Shown here in pieces: positions 8,677 to 18,063 of a stretch of DNA of 64,000 nucleotides. Position numbers and translations under genes: made by a program. Each line of letters starts with the position of its first letter. The first letter of the stretch is position 1. The stretch is from assembly GCA_028288165.1 (NCBI GenBank), contig JAQBOG010000020.1:1-64000 (forward strand), in the 5' to 3' direction. Below the pieces are notes generated by a model. The model saw nothing but the letters and a program-made list of their open reading frames with translations. It was not told the DNA's origin and made no database searches. Origin of the DNA: Sphingobacteriales bacterium. GTDB taxonomy: Bacteria > Bacteroidota > Bacteroidia > Sphingobacteriales > Sphingobacteriaceae.

Positions 8677-9900
8677 ATGATCAAAAATGTGGCTGTTCTC
8701 TTTTATTTAAAAAAGAGGGCGAATTCAAAAGAAGAAAAGGTTCCGGTTTATGTAAGGATCACCTGCGATGGACAGCGTGCCGAACTTGCAACCGGTCAAA
8801 AAATCCAGTTGAAGCTCTGGAATCCGAGTGAAGAAAGAGCCAAGGGCAAAGCCGAGGCGGTGCACAAATTAAACTTGGCCCTCAATTATGTAGAACTGAA
8901 GATTAATGATACGATCCGCTATCTAAAGGACTGTGGTGAAGAGCTTACATCGGAAAAAATAAAAAATCGGTTCCTAGGCAAAACTGAGAAGCCCGTTATG
9001 CTGGTTGAGGTATTTAAGGAACATAACCGCAAGGTAGCCGCTTTGGTGAATGAGGAGTTTGCTCCCGCTACCGTCACCCGGTATGAAACGACGCTAAAGC
9101 ATACACAAGACTTCATGCAATGGAAATACAAGATCAGCGATATCCGCGTCAAGCAAATTGATCACCGGTTTATCAGTGAGTTTGAATTCTACCTCCGTTC
9201 AGTTCGTAAGTGTAATAACAATTCAGCTTTAAAATATATAAAGAACTTCGGTAAAATTGTTCGCATCTGCTTGGCAAGTGGCTGGATAACTGTTAATCCT
9301 TTCCTTAACTACAAAATTAAAATCAAGAAGGTCGACCGGCCTTTTCTTACAAAAGAAGAATTGGAAACGATGGCATCAAAAACCTTTGTTAGTGCCCGTC
9401 TTGAGCAAGTAAGGGATATATTTTTATTCAGTTGTTATACCGGATTGGCTTATATCGACGTACAAAAGCTTAGACGCTCTGAAATTGTCAAGGGTCACGA
9501 CGGTGAGCAATGGATCTTTACCAGTCGCCAGAAAACCGATACACCCTCCCGTATTCCGCTTATGCCTTACGCATTAGGTGTGATTGAAAAATATCGTGAT
9601 CATCCACAGTGTGAGATTGAGGATAAGTTATTGCCCATATTAAGCAACCAAAAAATGAATGCTTACTTAAAAGAGATTGCAGATTTGTGCGGTATAAATA
9701 AAGATCTAACTTTTCATATTGCCAGGCATACTTTTGCAACCACAGTCACCTTATTGAATGGTGTGCCAATTGAAAGTGTGTCTAAAATGCTCGGCCATAC
9801 CAATATCAAGACGACTCAACATTATGCTAGGATCTTAGATTTAAAAGTTGGCGAAGATATGGGTATGTTAAGGAGAAAACTCGCTCAAGTAGATAAATGA
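8677..9900 (+). CDS. tyrosine recombinase/integrase of the island
   Basis: 407 aa. Order: N-terminal arm-binding domain (about 5-60, VLFYLKK...VPVYVRIT), SAM-like core-binding domain (about 105-205), catalytic domain (about 215-400). Visible catalytic blocks are HIARH, LGHTNIKTTQHY with the nucleophilic tyrosine, and a box I that reads TGLAYIDV; the usual first arginine is absent, as in the CTnDOT integrase group. It lies just inside attL with arm repeats upstream, so it most likely drives integration at ssrA. It is intact, unlike the related integrase at 48.9 kb. The start was chosen by alignment with that copy. Confidence 0.93.
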   Translation: MIKNVAVLFYLKKRANSKEEKVPVYVRITCDGQRAELATGQKIQLKLWNPSEERAKGKAEAVHKLNLALNYVELKINDTIRYLKDCGEELTSEKIKNRFLGKTEKPVMLVEVFKEHNRKVAALVNEEFAPATVTRYETTLKHTQDFMQWKYKISDIRVKQIDHRFISEFEFYLRSVRKCNNNSALKYIKNFGKIVRICLASGWITVNPFLNYKIKIKKVDRPFLTKEELETMASKTFVSARLEQVRDIFLFSCYTGLAYIDVQKLRRSEIVKGHDGEQWIFTSRQKTDTPSRIPLMPYALGVIEKYRDHPQCEIEDKLLPILSNQKMNAYLKEIADLCGINKDLTFHIARHTFATTVTLLNGVPIESVSKMLGHTNIKTTQHYARILDLKVGEDMGMLRRKLAQVDK

Positions 9901-9989
9901 TCGACTATGAACGAACTAAGTGTGATAAAATGAATTCAGCAAAAAATCTATATTGTAAGAGGCGTTGAGGTGGGTAGTATTGCCTGAGA

Positions 9990-10202
9990 TATATGGTATT
10001 TAAATTAAAAGACATGTTGAACAAGTTAATAGAAATCCGCTTAAATTCTCTCGGGAATTTATGTCTTCGAAGAATTGAAGTCCTGAGGTCGCAAATTGCG
10101 ACCTCAGAAAGACACGGCAGACGATACTCTCGGTACGCCTTCACCGAGCACGGCATATTGATGCTCTCCTGTGTGTTAAACAGCCATCAGGGGTTAAACT
10201 AA
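9990..10202 (+). pseudogene. ORF6N/KilA-like protein remnant
   Basis: The C-terminal part translates as LRSQIATSERHGRRY, then YAFTEHGILMLSCVLNS, closely matching the ORF6N DNA-binding domain found on phages and mobile elements (LRSQ..TS..GGRRY.PYAFTE.G). The first part (MVFKLKDMLNKLIEIRLN) is out of step with the expected sequence, so at least one frameshift has occurred and the N-terminus is missing. The stop is at 10200-10202. ORF6N proteins are thought to act in phage antirepression; this copy is not functional. Confidence 0.7.
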
Positions 10203-10285
10203 AGAAAGGGAGAAAAGTACCACGACTTCGATGTAGAATTTTTTCTAACTATATACCTTGAATATTTAATTCTGGAGCATTTATA
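10202..10285 (+). repeat. dispersed island repeat, copy 1
   Basis: Begins AAAGAAAGGGAGAAAAGTAC, then ACGACTTCGATGTAGAATTT, ending in an ATTTAATTCTGGAGCA-type block. Other copies are near 10708, 13205, 15610 and (reversed) 25570. A conserved reading frame (HDF.VEFFLTIYLEYLIL) runs through it, so the repeats may be relics of one coding sequence. Confidence 0.7.
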
Positions 10286-10298
10286 AATTTGTAATTCG

Positions 10299-10313
10299 AT
10301 CGTTTTTTGAGAT
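10299..10313 (+). repeat. cassette-boundary motif, copy A
   Basis: ATCGTTTTTTGAGAT, one base off the consensus ATCGTTTTTTGAGAC. First of nine copies, all in this orientation, spread over 10.3-23.2 kb and separating the gene units. Confidence 0.7.
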
Positions 10314-10351
10314 GAGAAAATTAGAACCAAGATAGACTTCAGACAATTAAG

Positions 10352-10723
10352 TTAACCAAAATTTTGCCTCCTAGTGTTTTGTATGAAGTAGCAAGCAACT
10401 TTTGATTTGGGTTCAAAGAAAATCTTCAAGTCTCCATCACACCAAAAGTTCATTTCAGTGAATAACTTTTCGTAATAGTCGCTAGCACCTAAAAAGTTTT
10501 TCTCTTTCGCTGTTATCGGGCTATTACTGAGAAGTTGGCAAACAAACTGCATTTTTCTTTTGGATTTAGGACAAGTTGGCGATTCAGGAGACTGTGTCCA
10601 GTTCGGCTTACCGGCGATAGCCACAACATCGAATTCGTTGTTATCATTTATTACGCAGAATGTTTTCAATGAAAAATTGACCTTATTATAAATAACATGG
10701 GGGTAAATTAAAAGAAAGTACAA
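10352..10723 (-). CDS. YwqG-like (DUF1963) protein, probably N-terminally truncated
   Basis: 123 aa. Segments GKPNWTQSPESPTCP and KMQFVCQLLSN resemble the GGKP.W....P.CP.C...M.F..Q core of DUF1963/YwqG proteins; near the C-terminus are EMNFWCDGDLKIFF and VACYFIQNT. Family members are normally about twice this size, so the N-terminal half is missing. The first codons (MYFLLIYPH) overlap a copy of the dispersed repeat, so the true start is unclear; the gene may be a fragment. Function in the family is unknown. Family assignment is from memory. Confidence 0.5.
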   Translation of the reverse strand: MYFLLIYPHVIYNKVNFSLKTFCVINDNNEFDVVAIAGKPNWTQSPESPTCPKSKRKMQFVCQLLSNSPITAKEKNFLGASDYYEKLFTEMNFWCDGDLKIFFEPKSKVACYFIQNTRRQNFG

Positions 10724-10785
10724 AATTCACCACGGCTTCGCTGTAGGAATTTTTCTAAGCAGCTTCATTGAATATTTAATTCTCA
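10708..10785 (+). repeat. dispersed island repeat, copy 2
   Basis: Diverged copy with CCACGGCTTCGCTGTAGGAA and TTGAATATTTAATTCT. It is followed by GCTTAAC (10788-10794), which reversed reads GTTAAGC and fits the integron core-site pattern GTTRRRY. Confidence 0.65.
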
Positions 10786-10890
10786 GGGCTTAACGATACA
10801 TTTGTCCAAATACTATTGTAACCCCACCGACAACCCATAAAAAAACAGGTGTCTTTTTGGAACACCTGTTTTTGTCAATTGTTGTTGAAT

Positions 10891-12298
10891 TTATCTTTTT
10901 ATATCCATTATAATATCTTGCCCATATAAATAATTTATGTTAGGGTCTATATAACCGCTAGAATTTGCAAAATTTATTTTATACCAACCATTAAAACTTC
11001 CATCCCAACCAAAGTTAAAGTGAAAAGTCTCCTCATTAGTTACACTATATCTGAATTCATAACCAGGCATAGGAGAAGGCCCCGTAAACCTTCTGTTTCT
11101 ATATCCATCAATTAACCATGCGTGGCAATGGTTATACGCTCTGGTTTTAAAGATCCAACCAGTGGAGCCAATTGTCTTACATCCACCAGCCATTATTGGG
11201 CTTGTCGGGATAGCGGGGTAAGCACCCAATGCTGCAATTGGAGTTAATCTATTTCTTAATTGTGTGCCATAGCTCTCAAGGGTTGGGAATTTGAGGTGAT
11301 ATTATAAGTAACATAATTCGTATTATATCCTAAAGTATGAAATCCATTATTTGCATCACTCATAGTCGCTCCTGAGGCATCACATGTATAATTCATCTTA
11401 ACTAAGACACCTAGATTTTTCATCAGACGAGCTGTCTCGGAACTCCCTGAAAAATTAGACATTGACACCCAGTTATAAGTGTAGGATATCTATATACAGA
11501 CATTGCTTGTGCCATAGCAGTGGCTACGCAGCCAGTAGGGGCTTTACTCGTTCCACAAATGTAGGTTAATTGATCGTTATAGCCTACTCCCTGTCCCCAC
11601 ATTGTCTGAACTAATGGGCCAGAATTGGTGACAAAAGTATCAAAAGGCCCCATGCAAGTCCAATTTAACGTCCCCCAAGGATAATAGAACTCACCGTCAC
11701 ATTCTGACTCAGCTGACATAATATTTCCTGATTTTGCGTTCTTAGAAAGCTCCTTTTCTTTAGATACTAATTTGTTTTCTTTAATTGCTTTAATGGAATT
11801 GGCTGCATGTACTAAATAATTAATAAATGCATCCGGGGCTTCCATATTTTGTTCAACTGTAATCCCTTGATCTATAGTTGCAAGTACATTACCAAACCTT
11901 TTATCTGAAGAAACGATGCTAAGCCCACCACCCTCATAGTTTATCAGATACAATAATGGCTCGTTTGCGGGAACATAGCGTTTACTAGCAGCTCTTGCCG
12001 TTGAATTATCTACCTTTTCAGAGTAGATATAATAGTTCTTAATTTTCTTTTCAGTTGTACTAACAGAAACCGAAGGGATTAAACCTTTTATTTTATTATT
12101 AAGTGAAGAAGCATTTTTTTCACCGGGGCTTTTAAACTCTTTAGCTAATAATAAAGCATCGTTCAAATTTATAAAGTTTGAGTCCAGATTTTGGATAAGA
12201 TCATTATCTACTTTTATTCCGTTATTAAAATGGTTATCTTTTTTGCAAAAGCTCAAAAATAATACACCTATCAGAAATAGGTATTTAGTTGTTTTCAT
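10891..12298 (-). pseudogene. C10-family cysteine peptidase (streptopain-like lipoprotein), frameshifted
   Basis: Three successive frames together make one C10 peptidase. Frame 1 (12298-11423): lipoprotein signal MKTTKYLFLIGVLFLSFC, a propeptide-like region, and the catalytic cysteine in APTGCVATAMAQAMSVYRYP. Frame 2 (to about 11256): the middle part (SMSNFSGSSETARLM...). Frame 3 (to 10891): the catalytic histidine in HCHAWLIDGYR and NFGWDG. Two frameshifts, near 11465 and 11260-11290, break it. C10 peptidases are secreted papain-like proteases related to SpeB and the Bacteroides fragilis Bfp enzymes. The gene lies 20 bp downstream of a small lipoprotein gene. Sequencing error at two places is possible but less likely. 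Confidence 0.85.
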
Positions 12299-12318
12299 AA
12301 ATTAATATGGGTTTTAGT

Positions 12319-12783
12319 TTATTCGATATTGAATATCTTGGACTGTTCGGCAGGCGAATTGGATATTGTCGGGACAATAAGCTTATTATTGTATTTTACT
12401 TCTAAATATTCTATTGTACTATTTTCTAGATTTAATAAAGTTTTGACGGAAACAGTATCAGTTATTGTAGTTCCATATTTAAATTGAAAAACATTATCCC
12501 CGTTACTGAACAGCTTTTTGGTTTCATCCCAACTAGTAGTAATCCTAAAAACATTTTTATCGGAAACCTTTATTATCTCTGTTATATTTTTGGTGACATT
12601 CCCACTTGAACTGGTCTTAATTATTGTCAATTCCATTTTTTCCAAAGAAACCAGTCTTTCATTTTTGACAGAAAAGTAATTCGCCCCTGGTGGATAAGCA
12701 GGAGTGTTTGATATTTTTTTTGTGCAACTAAGTGACAGGGAAGTCAATAATAAAAAAGGCACCCAAAACTTTAATTTTTTCAT
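12319..12783 (-). CDS. small lipoprotein upstream of the C10 peptidase
   Basis: 154 aa. The signal peptide ends in the lipobox LSLSC (about residues 16-20), so the product is a lipid-anchored envelope protein. The rest is predicted beta-rich (alternating short hydrophobic strands, for example VFRITTSW and YLEVKYNNKLIVP) with no motif I recognise. It is 20 bp upstream of the C10 peptidase on the same strand, so the two are probably cotranscribed. In other Bacteroidetes, C10 peptidases are accompanied by staphostatin-like inhibitor lipoproteins; that role here is inference from position and size only. Confidence 0.75.
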   Translation of the reverse strand: MKKLKFWVPFLLLTSLSLSCTKKISNTPAYPPGANYFSVKNERLVSLEKMELTIIKTSSSGNVTKNITEIIKVSDKNVFRITTSWDETKKLFSNGDNVFQFKYGTTITDTVSVKTLLNLENSTIEYLEVKYNNKLIVPTISNSPAEQSKIFNIE

Positions 12784-13204
12784 AACCTTAATTTTAATTT
12801 ATTTTTAGATAATTAAAATACAACTTTCACAACGCTTTATAGTATCGACAAGTCAAAACAAGTAAATAAAAGCAATAATAAGCTTAATTTACTAAAAGTA
12901 TTTTCACAATGATTAAACTGTATGTTTTAATGATTAAACGGCAATTAAGTTTTCTCGATCCGGCTATTGGCCTATTTAAATGAAAGTAGATCCGTCACGA
13001 GGTTTGCAACGTGTTTATATTAACATTTTGGAACCTGTCGGGAGTTCCCGTATTTTTTTCGGTGAATCCGGTCAGTTGCTTTTATTCCAGCATATTTAGT
13101 GCCGTAGAACCGGAATTCAATTATGTGATCGACGGTTAAAACAACTTTTAACGTCTACAATTCGATGGGCCTGGAGATCTTCTGCAGAAATATTTTAAGG
13201 GGAA
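12784..13204. other. gene-poor spacer
   Basis: AT-rich sequence, then a region with a 39-codon open frame at 12980-13099 (MKVDPSRGLQRVYINIL...) that I do not recognise. No RNA gene or clear promoter was seen. The stretch ends at a dispersed repeat copy. Confidence 0.5.
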
Positions 13205-13286
13205 ATTAAAGAAAGGGAGAAAAAGTACCACGACTTCGCTGTAGAATTTTTTCTAACTATTTACCTTGAAGATTTAATTCTAGAGC
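13205..13286 (+). repeat. dispersed island repeat, copy 3
   Basis: Nearly identical to copy 1 (AATTAAAGAAAGGGAGAAAA, ACGACTTCGCTGTAGAATTT, TAACTATTTACCTTGAAG). It is followed 20 bp later by the 15-bp boundary motif, the same arrangement as at copy 1. Confidence 0.75.
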
Positions 13287-13306
13287 AGTTAAGAAGTTAT
13301 CATACC

Positions 13307-13321
13307 ATCGTTTTTTGAGAC
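13307..13321 (+). repeat. cassette-boundary motif, copy B
   Basis: Exact ATCGTTTTTTGAGAC. The following 70 bp hold AAGCAT...ATGCTT arms and TGCTAACAAAT, a weak attC-like arrangement. Confidence 0.75.
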
Positions 13322-13479
13322 AGAAGCATGGCGTTTGCCTTTAGAGTGTATTATGTTTTTTAAGTCTGCTAACAAATAATATGCTTTGTGAGCAGTAGGT
13401 GATTACTTGCGTTTCTGGGCAAAGCCAGTCCAATTAAAGCCTGGGAGTTCAATATACGGACAAAGGCCAGCAAACTTCT

Positions 13480-14955
13480 CTAGAGAGAAGTCGTGACGGA
13501 CATATTCTCTTTCTTTAATTTGCCGCAAAGTAAAACCTTAAGTCGAGTAAGTACAATAAATAGATTCATAATGGAAACGGTGCCTAACCAAATAACAATA
13601 CTGGGCATTGTCCAGAATATTCGTTCCCAACTTAAAACCCGCCCCGATAGGGCAGTGAACAGGTAAGGAATAAACAATAGTATAGTTATAGGAAACAAAC
13701 GGAGTAAGAGCTTAAAGTACAATCGAAAAATCGACACTTTACAAAATTTTTCGTGCCAAGCTTTTAACCGGTTTAACCTGCGGATGCCATAAAATAGGGA
13801 TATAATTATTGACACGCATACTAAGGCTTCATAAAATATTGTTGGCAACACTAAAGACTCCGGAGTTTGGTTATTCAATATTGTCGAAATCCCCCGCACA
13901 AACGAATTATAATCTTGAAATGCGTTTAACCCTCCATTGAAGAGAATTACTATACCATATCCTTGTTTCGTCATTAGTAGTTGCTCCGACTGATAAGTCC
14001 AAAGTATACCACTATGATTTAAATTACCGCTCCTATCGGTAATCCACCCCATTCCATAACTGGATCTATGATCGGGCGGTGTTCGCATGGCATTAATTCC
14101 GGTTCTACTTAATAACTGATTTCCGTTATAGTTTCCGTTATTTAGGTTTACCATAAGCCATTGCGCCATATCATTAACAGAAGAAACCATGCCCGCCGAA
14201 CCTTCCACAAACCAATCGAGTTCTTTTATTCTTAAAGGATAACCTAACACGAATGCATGTCCCTCGCTCAAATCTTTGCCTGCATAAAAATCCTTGGTGT
14301 GGGCATAACTAAAAGTATGGTTCATTTGCAAAGGCATCAAAACATGCTTATGTAAATAGTTTGAAAATTCTTCGGCACTTATTACCTCTACAAGCTTTGC
14401 TAAAATTTGGTAGTTGGTATTATGGTAATTAAATTTATCACCGGGTTTGTTCGTTAGCCTGACATTGCTTAGGCGCTGGATTGAAGCTTCAAGATCGTAA
14501 GGCTGTATCTTGAACTCCATTTCGGGAAAGACTTTGTCCGATAAACCGCTTGTTTGATTTAAAAGTTGCCTCACCGTAATCTTAGTTGTTTTTAGCGGAA
14601 ACGATGGCAAATAATATCCTATATCAGAATCTAAATTTAGCTTTCCTGAATCTGCCAATTGTAAAACAGCCAAGGCCGTAAATGCTTTACTAAGTGAAGC
14701 TATAGCGAACGGTGTGTTACCTGTTATGGGTTGTTGATCTCCTGTTTTACCATAGCCCTTAGAGAAAATTACCTTGTTATGGTTTACAATTGCAACAGCA
14801 AACCCAGGGATATTGCTTTTTCTAAACTTTGACTGGAGATATTGGTCGACTTTATTAAGAAAGCTTTTATGTTGTGCCAAAACAGTATTTGATGGCACTG
14901 AAAGAATTGCTCCAACTATGAAAATAACTATAGTAATTATACGATAAGGCTGCAT
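13480..14955 (-). CDS. serine hydrolase (class C beta-lactamase family) with membrane C-terminus
   Basis: 491 aa. An N-terminal signal peptide (about 1-28) is followed by a beta-lactamase/esterase domain (about 35-350) with the nucleophile motif S-L-S-K at 87-90 and the Y-H-N motif at 177-179; HSG in LNHSGILW takes the place of KTG. The last 120 residues contain about three hydrophobic segments (from VLPTIFYEALVCVSIII onward), anchoring the enzyme in the membrane. Likely a penicillin-binding-protein-like esterase or D-amino peptidase rather than a true beta-lactamase. It follows a Crp-type regulator by 70 bp on the same strand; the two form one unit of the cassette-like array. Confidence 0.85.
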   Translation of the reverse strand: MQPYRIITIVIFIVGAILSVPSNTVLAQHKSFLNKVDQYLQSKFRKSNIPGFAVAIVNHNKVIFSKGYGKTGDQQPITGNTPFAIASLSKAFTALAVLQLADSGKLNLDSDIGYYLPSFPLKTTKITVRQLLNQTSGLSDKVFPEMEFKIQPYDLEASIQRLSNVRLTNKPGDKFNYHNTNYQILAKLVEVISAEEFSNYLHKHVLMPLQMNHTFSYAHTKDFYAGKDLSEGHAFVLGYPLRIKELDWFVEGSAGMVSSVNDMAQWLMVNLNNGNYNGNQLLSRTGINAMRTPPDHRSSYGMGWITDRSGNLNHSGILWTYQSEQLLMTKQGYGIVILFNGGLNAFQDYNSFVRGISTILNNQTPESLVLPTIFYEALVCVSIIISLFYGIRRLNRLKAWHEKFCKVSIFRLYFKLLLRLFPITILLFIPYLFTALSGRVLSWERIFWTMPSIVIWLGTVSIMNLFIVLTRLKVLLCGKLKKENMSVTTSL

Positions 14956-15025
14956 CTGTGAAAATTAAAATGCAAGGTCTAGTTTTTTGAACCAACATCC
15001 CTATACATATGTATAGGAATAATGT

Positions 15026-15595
15026 TCACGTCATTTTTTTTCTTATTCTGCTGAGCTGGGTGGGGCTGACACCTAAATAAGATGCGATATGGTATTGAGG
15101 GATAATTTGTTCAAGGCCAGGATAAATATTTCTGAATTCTAAATATCGAACATCTGCATTGTTGAGTACTATCTTTGCCTCCTTTGCTTCATTTGAAACA
15201 AAATAATTTTCAGCGAATTTTCTTGCAAGTCTTTCTAAATCAGGATAAGCATCGTATAGTGACAATAATTGATTGTAGTTGATAGAAAGCACCTTACAAT
15301 TCGTAAGGGCTTGTTGGGAAAACAGACTCGGTTTCCCCGTTATTAATGATGAATACCCACCAATAATTGAACCTGCTGTAAAGAAATGTTTAGTATAGTC
15401 TTTACCTTCTCCATTGGTATAAAAGGCTCTTACGACACCATCTTGCAGAAAGGCAAACCGAGTGGCAATTTCTCCTTCGTGTATAAAAAAATCTCCTTTC
15501 TTTAATCTTTCATCTTTAAATAAAACTTTTAATATGCCCCACGTATTTTCATGAATCGGGTAGATTAAATCTAAAAATTTTTTTAATTCGGTCAT
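15026..15595 (-). CDS. Crp/Fnr-family transcriptional regulator
   Basis: 189 aa. The N-terminal cyclic-nucleotide-binding fold (about 20-125) includes FFIHEGEIATRFAFLQDGVVRAF and GEGKDYTKHFFTAGSIIGGYSS. The short C-terminal helix-turn-helix ends IASYLGVSPTQLSRIRKK. This size and architecture are typical of Bacteroidetes Crp-like proteins, many of which do not bind cAMP. It stands 70 bp upstream of the serine hydrolase gene in the same direction and may control it. The start at 15595 is immediately preceded by a dispersed repeat copy. Confidence 0.9.
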   Translation of the reverse strand: MTELKKFLDLIYPIHENTWGILKVLFKDERLKKGDFFIHEGEIATRFAFLQDGVVRAFYTNGEGKDYTKHFFTAGSIIGGYSSLITGKPSLFSQQALTNCKVLSINYNQLLSLYDAYPDLERLARKFAENYFVSNEAKEAKIVLNNADVRYLEFRNIYPGLEQIIPQYHIASYLGVSPTQLSRIRKKMT

Positions 15596-15599
15596 TTCT

Positions 15600-15675
15600 A
15601 GTGTTATGCACTGTCAGCTGGCTTCGCTGTAGATCTTTTTTTAACCATCTGCATGGAATATTCAATTTTAGAACA
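15600..15675 (+). repeat. dispersed island repeat, copy 4
   Basis: Diverged copy: GGCTTCGCTGTAGATC, TTTTTAACCATCTGCATGGA, ATATTCAATTTTAGAACAC. It lies between the Crp gene start and boundary motif D. Confidence 0.65.
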
Positions 15676-15735
15676 CTTACGAATGTCCACCTACATGCCA
15701 CTCAACTTTATTAGAACTTTTGAACTTTTTATATT

Positions 15736-15750
15736 ATCGTTTTGTGAGAC
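15736..15750 (+). repeat. cassette-boundary motif, copy D
   Basis: ATCGTTTTGTGAGAC, one mismatch from the consensus. The 230 bp that follow, up to the next gene, hold no recognisable feature. Confidence 0.65.
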
Positions 15751-15986
15751 AATTAATTAGTTTCTGTGTTGATTGATAATCCCAAAAGCAAAACCATTTT
15801 CCTCATATCAATAGCAACTGAACCACGAACCTAGTACTTTACATTCTATTTCAAGGTATAGGTAAAACGAATAATTGAGGGTGGTTTATGGATTACCCTA
15901 ATTACTGCATCAATAAGCTAACTCAAAGATCCCCATCTATGTTGGGAATCCTATTATTAAAAATTATTTAGCTTTAATTTAGCCTA

Positions 15987-17324
15987 ATGCGAAGGAAAAA
16001 AATATATGTGCTGGTAGTGTTGTTTTTTTTGTTTTTTCAGAATACTAAGGCACAAGATACTCGAGCAGATTTTATTTATCTAGAGAAAACTGATAGTACT
16101 TATGTATTATCAGAAAATTCAGGCGACTATGGTGATATTAATAGCCTGTTTATTTGGAGAAAGGATAGAGTTTTAAGAATTATTTTTAAATACGATACCA
16201 TTACACCAGCGCCTGATCAAATAGATATTAAGTCGTTCACTTCAATAAATACAATCATTCCACCATTTCAATATTACAACTTGTATAATAAAAGCAAATG
16301 GGTAGGGGAGAGTTTTTTGCTAGAGCTAGGCATAGATAAAAAGAATAAATTAAAATATCTATTTGATCCCATCAATTATATTATGACCGTAGGGATTATT
16401 ATTAATGACTGGAATAAAAAACATAATAAATCAGCTGATATGCTCAAAGGGTATGATATAAGTGAAGGAGGTTACCAGCAAACCTTGCTATTAAAGAGAA
16501 GAGGTAATAAACAATTTGCTAATAATCTCCCAATTATATTTAGACTACCAGGTGAAAAGTCCTTTTCAATTATCAAGCCTTATAGTATTGACATTTACAA
16601 GGCAGATCACTTTCGTGACGTAAGCTTTAATAATAATTCAAATCAGTTAAAGTGCTTTACTCACACGGGAAATATTAATTTAATGGACGAATCAGTTTAT
16701 ACAAAATCTTATACGGCAAATTTTGAAGGGAGGCATATGGAAGAAATAGCACCTTTCCCTTCATTGGCTCATATTTATAAGGGGAACTTCCCTCAGGCAG
16801 AGAATGCCATCCTAAATTCTTTAACTGCGTTTGAATTCTCCGATAGGAAATACTATAATTATACAGGGGATATAGCACCCCCTAGTGTACTCATAATACC
16901 CGATAATCATTCGGGAACTCTTTCTTCGGATTCTATAAGCAGCAAGGTAATTGCAAAAGATAATAAGGAGGTTAATAGTTCAGTATATGAATGTTTTGCC
17001 GAACTTCAATACTGTGCTGAATGTTACAATCCAAAGATCTCAAAAGTTGAAAGATTCAAGCGGCACTGCCCATTGAGTTTAAGGAATCATCAGAACTGGA
17101 GTTATGCCTTTTATCAAAGTGGCAAACCATATTTTAAGGTGGAGCGCTATCATGACTATGACACTATTAGTGCCAATCCTGGCATACCCAATATTTGGCA
17201 ATTAATGACCCCTGGTGTAGGTTTTTGGATTTCAGATGTAGCAAACAAACGTCCGGCTAAATATTTTATACCCCAGATTAAAAATGAAAATACCTGCCCT
17301 AACAAGTTTATTTTAATCAATTAA
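15987..17324 (+). CDS. exported protein of unknown function
   Basis: 445 aa with a strong signal peptide (IYVLVVLFFLFFQNTKA, cleavage about residue 22). The mature part is rich in tyrosine, asparagine and lysine, with four cysteines close together near residues 325-360 (YECFAELQYCAECYNP, then HCPLSL) that could bind metal or form disulfides. I recognise no domain. It is one of only two array genes on the plus strand; its neighbours point the other way. The start was chosen because the signal peptide begins there. It probably ends in the periplasm or at the cell surface. Confidence 0.75.
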   Translation: MRRKKIYVLVVLFFLFFQNTKAQDTRADFIYLEKTDSTYVLSENSGDYGDINSLFIWRKDRVLRIIFKYDTITPAPDQIDIKSFTSINTIIPPFQYYNLYNKSKWVGESFLLELGIDKKNKLKYLFDPINYIMTVGIIINDWNKKHNKSADMLKGYDISEGGYQQTLLLKRRGNKQFANNLPIIFRLPGEKSFSIIKPYSIDIYKADHFRDVSFNNNSNQLKCFTHTGNINLMDESVYTKSYTANFEGRHMEEIAPFPSLAHIYKGNFPQAENAILNSLTAFEFSDRKYYNYTGDIAPPSVLIIPDNHSGTLSSDSISSKVIAKDNKEVNSSVYECFAELQYCAECYNPKISKVERFKRHCPLSLRNHQNWSYAFYQSGKPYFKVERYHDYDTISANPGIPNIWQLMTPGVGFWISDVANKRPAKYFIPQIKNENTCPNKFILIN

Positions 17325-17397
17325 TATGTAAAAGGATTGCCAGGGATTACAACATTTTTAAAACACGGTTCTAGTGGAACAGTTTAAAAGAATAAGT

Positions 17398-17412
17398 ATC
17401 GTTTTTTGAGAC
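17398..17412 (+). repeat. cassette-boundary motif, copy E
   Basis: Exact ATCGTTTTTTGAGAC, 74 bp after the stop of the preceding gene. The 200 bp beyond it are AT-rich with no feature. Confidence 0.75.
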
Positions 17413-17613
17413 AGAGTTTTTAATATAATATTAAATTTTTTCGTTCCTAACGTAGGCTAAGTATTTAGAATGGTTTGTTGTGTTAACCTGGTGTATCTCA
17501 CTATTAATTTTTGTCTTACAAGATTACTGCCAAAAGTATCTCATTGAAGCGCCTTAGCGATTAAATCATTTAACAAATTTGTAGGTCTATTCTGTAGAAC
17601 ATCCGCTTTTATT

Positions 17614-18003
17614 CTAACCTTCATAATTATGAAATTCAGTTATAGTCCAATAATATCCGTCGGGATCTCGAAATGAAAATTCTTTTTTGGTAGAATTTGG
17701 ATTCAAGTGCATATCTGCTTCAATCGAGCCATTTATCTTTTCGATATTTTGACGTATAAGATTGATGTCCTTGGTTCTAAAGTAAAAAATTAGGCCATTT
17801 CCGGGAGGGATACCTGGATCTGTCATAGTAGGGTGATGGTGCTCTCCCCATTTATGAAGACATATTAAGACTTCATCGGTTTCAGATACTAGTATATCAA
17901 ACTCTTTCCCCCCGTGCAAACTTTTGCATTCAAATACAGATTGGTACCATTTAGAACTGGCTTCAACGTCTTTCACAGCTATTATAGGGTCAATTTTGGC
18001 CAT
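17614..18003 (-). CDS. VOC-superfamily (glyoxalase/bleomycin-resistance-like) protein
   Basis: 129 aa, one VOC domain made of two beta-alpha-beta-beta-beta repeats: IDPIIAVKDVEASSKWYQSVF at the start and FSFRDPDGYYWTITEF at the end, with H and E residues (HKWGEHHHP, final E) in places where metal ligands occur. Small single-domain VOC proteins act as dioxygenases, isomerases, or antibiotic-binding resistance proteins; the substrate here is unknown. The gene fills one boundary-motif interval (E-F) by itself, the smallest unit of the array. Confidence 0.85.
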   Translation of the reverse strand: MAKIDPIIAVKDVEASSKWYQSVFECKSLHGGKEFDILVSETDEVLICLHKWGEHHHPTMTDPGIPPGNGLIFYFRTKDINLIRQNIEKINGSIEADMHLNPNSTKKEFSFRDPDGYYWTITEFHNYEG

Positions 18004-18045
18004 AGGGGTTTTGATTAATATTTCTATTATGTACTAACGTTTTCT

Positions 18046-18060
18046 ATCATTTTTTGAGAT
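18046..18060 (+). repeat. cassette-boundary motif, copy F
   Basis: ATCATTTTTTGAGAT, two mismatches. It is followed after 5 bp by an attC-like palindrome. Confidence 0.6.
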
Positions 18061-18063
18061 AAG

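Noticed and set aside
10075..10110. Perfect palindrome CTGAGGTCGCAAATTGCGACCTCAG as a terminator
   Set aside because: It lies inside the ORF6N coding remnant and encodes the conserved LRSQIATS block; no T run follows.
13480..14955. Antibiotic-resistance beta-lactamase
   Set aside because: SxxK and YxN are present but KTG is replaced by HSG and a multi-helix membrane tail follows, which is more like a PBP-type esterase/peptidase.
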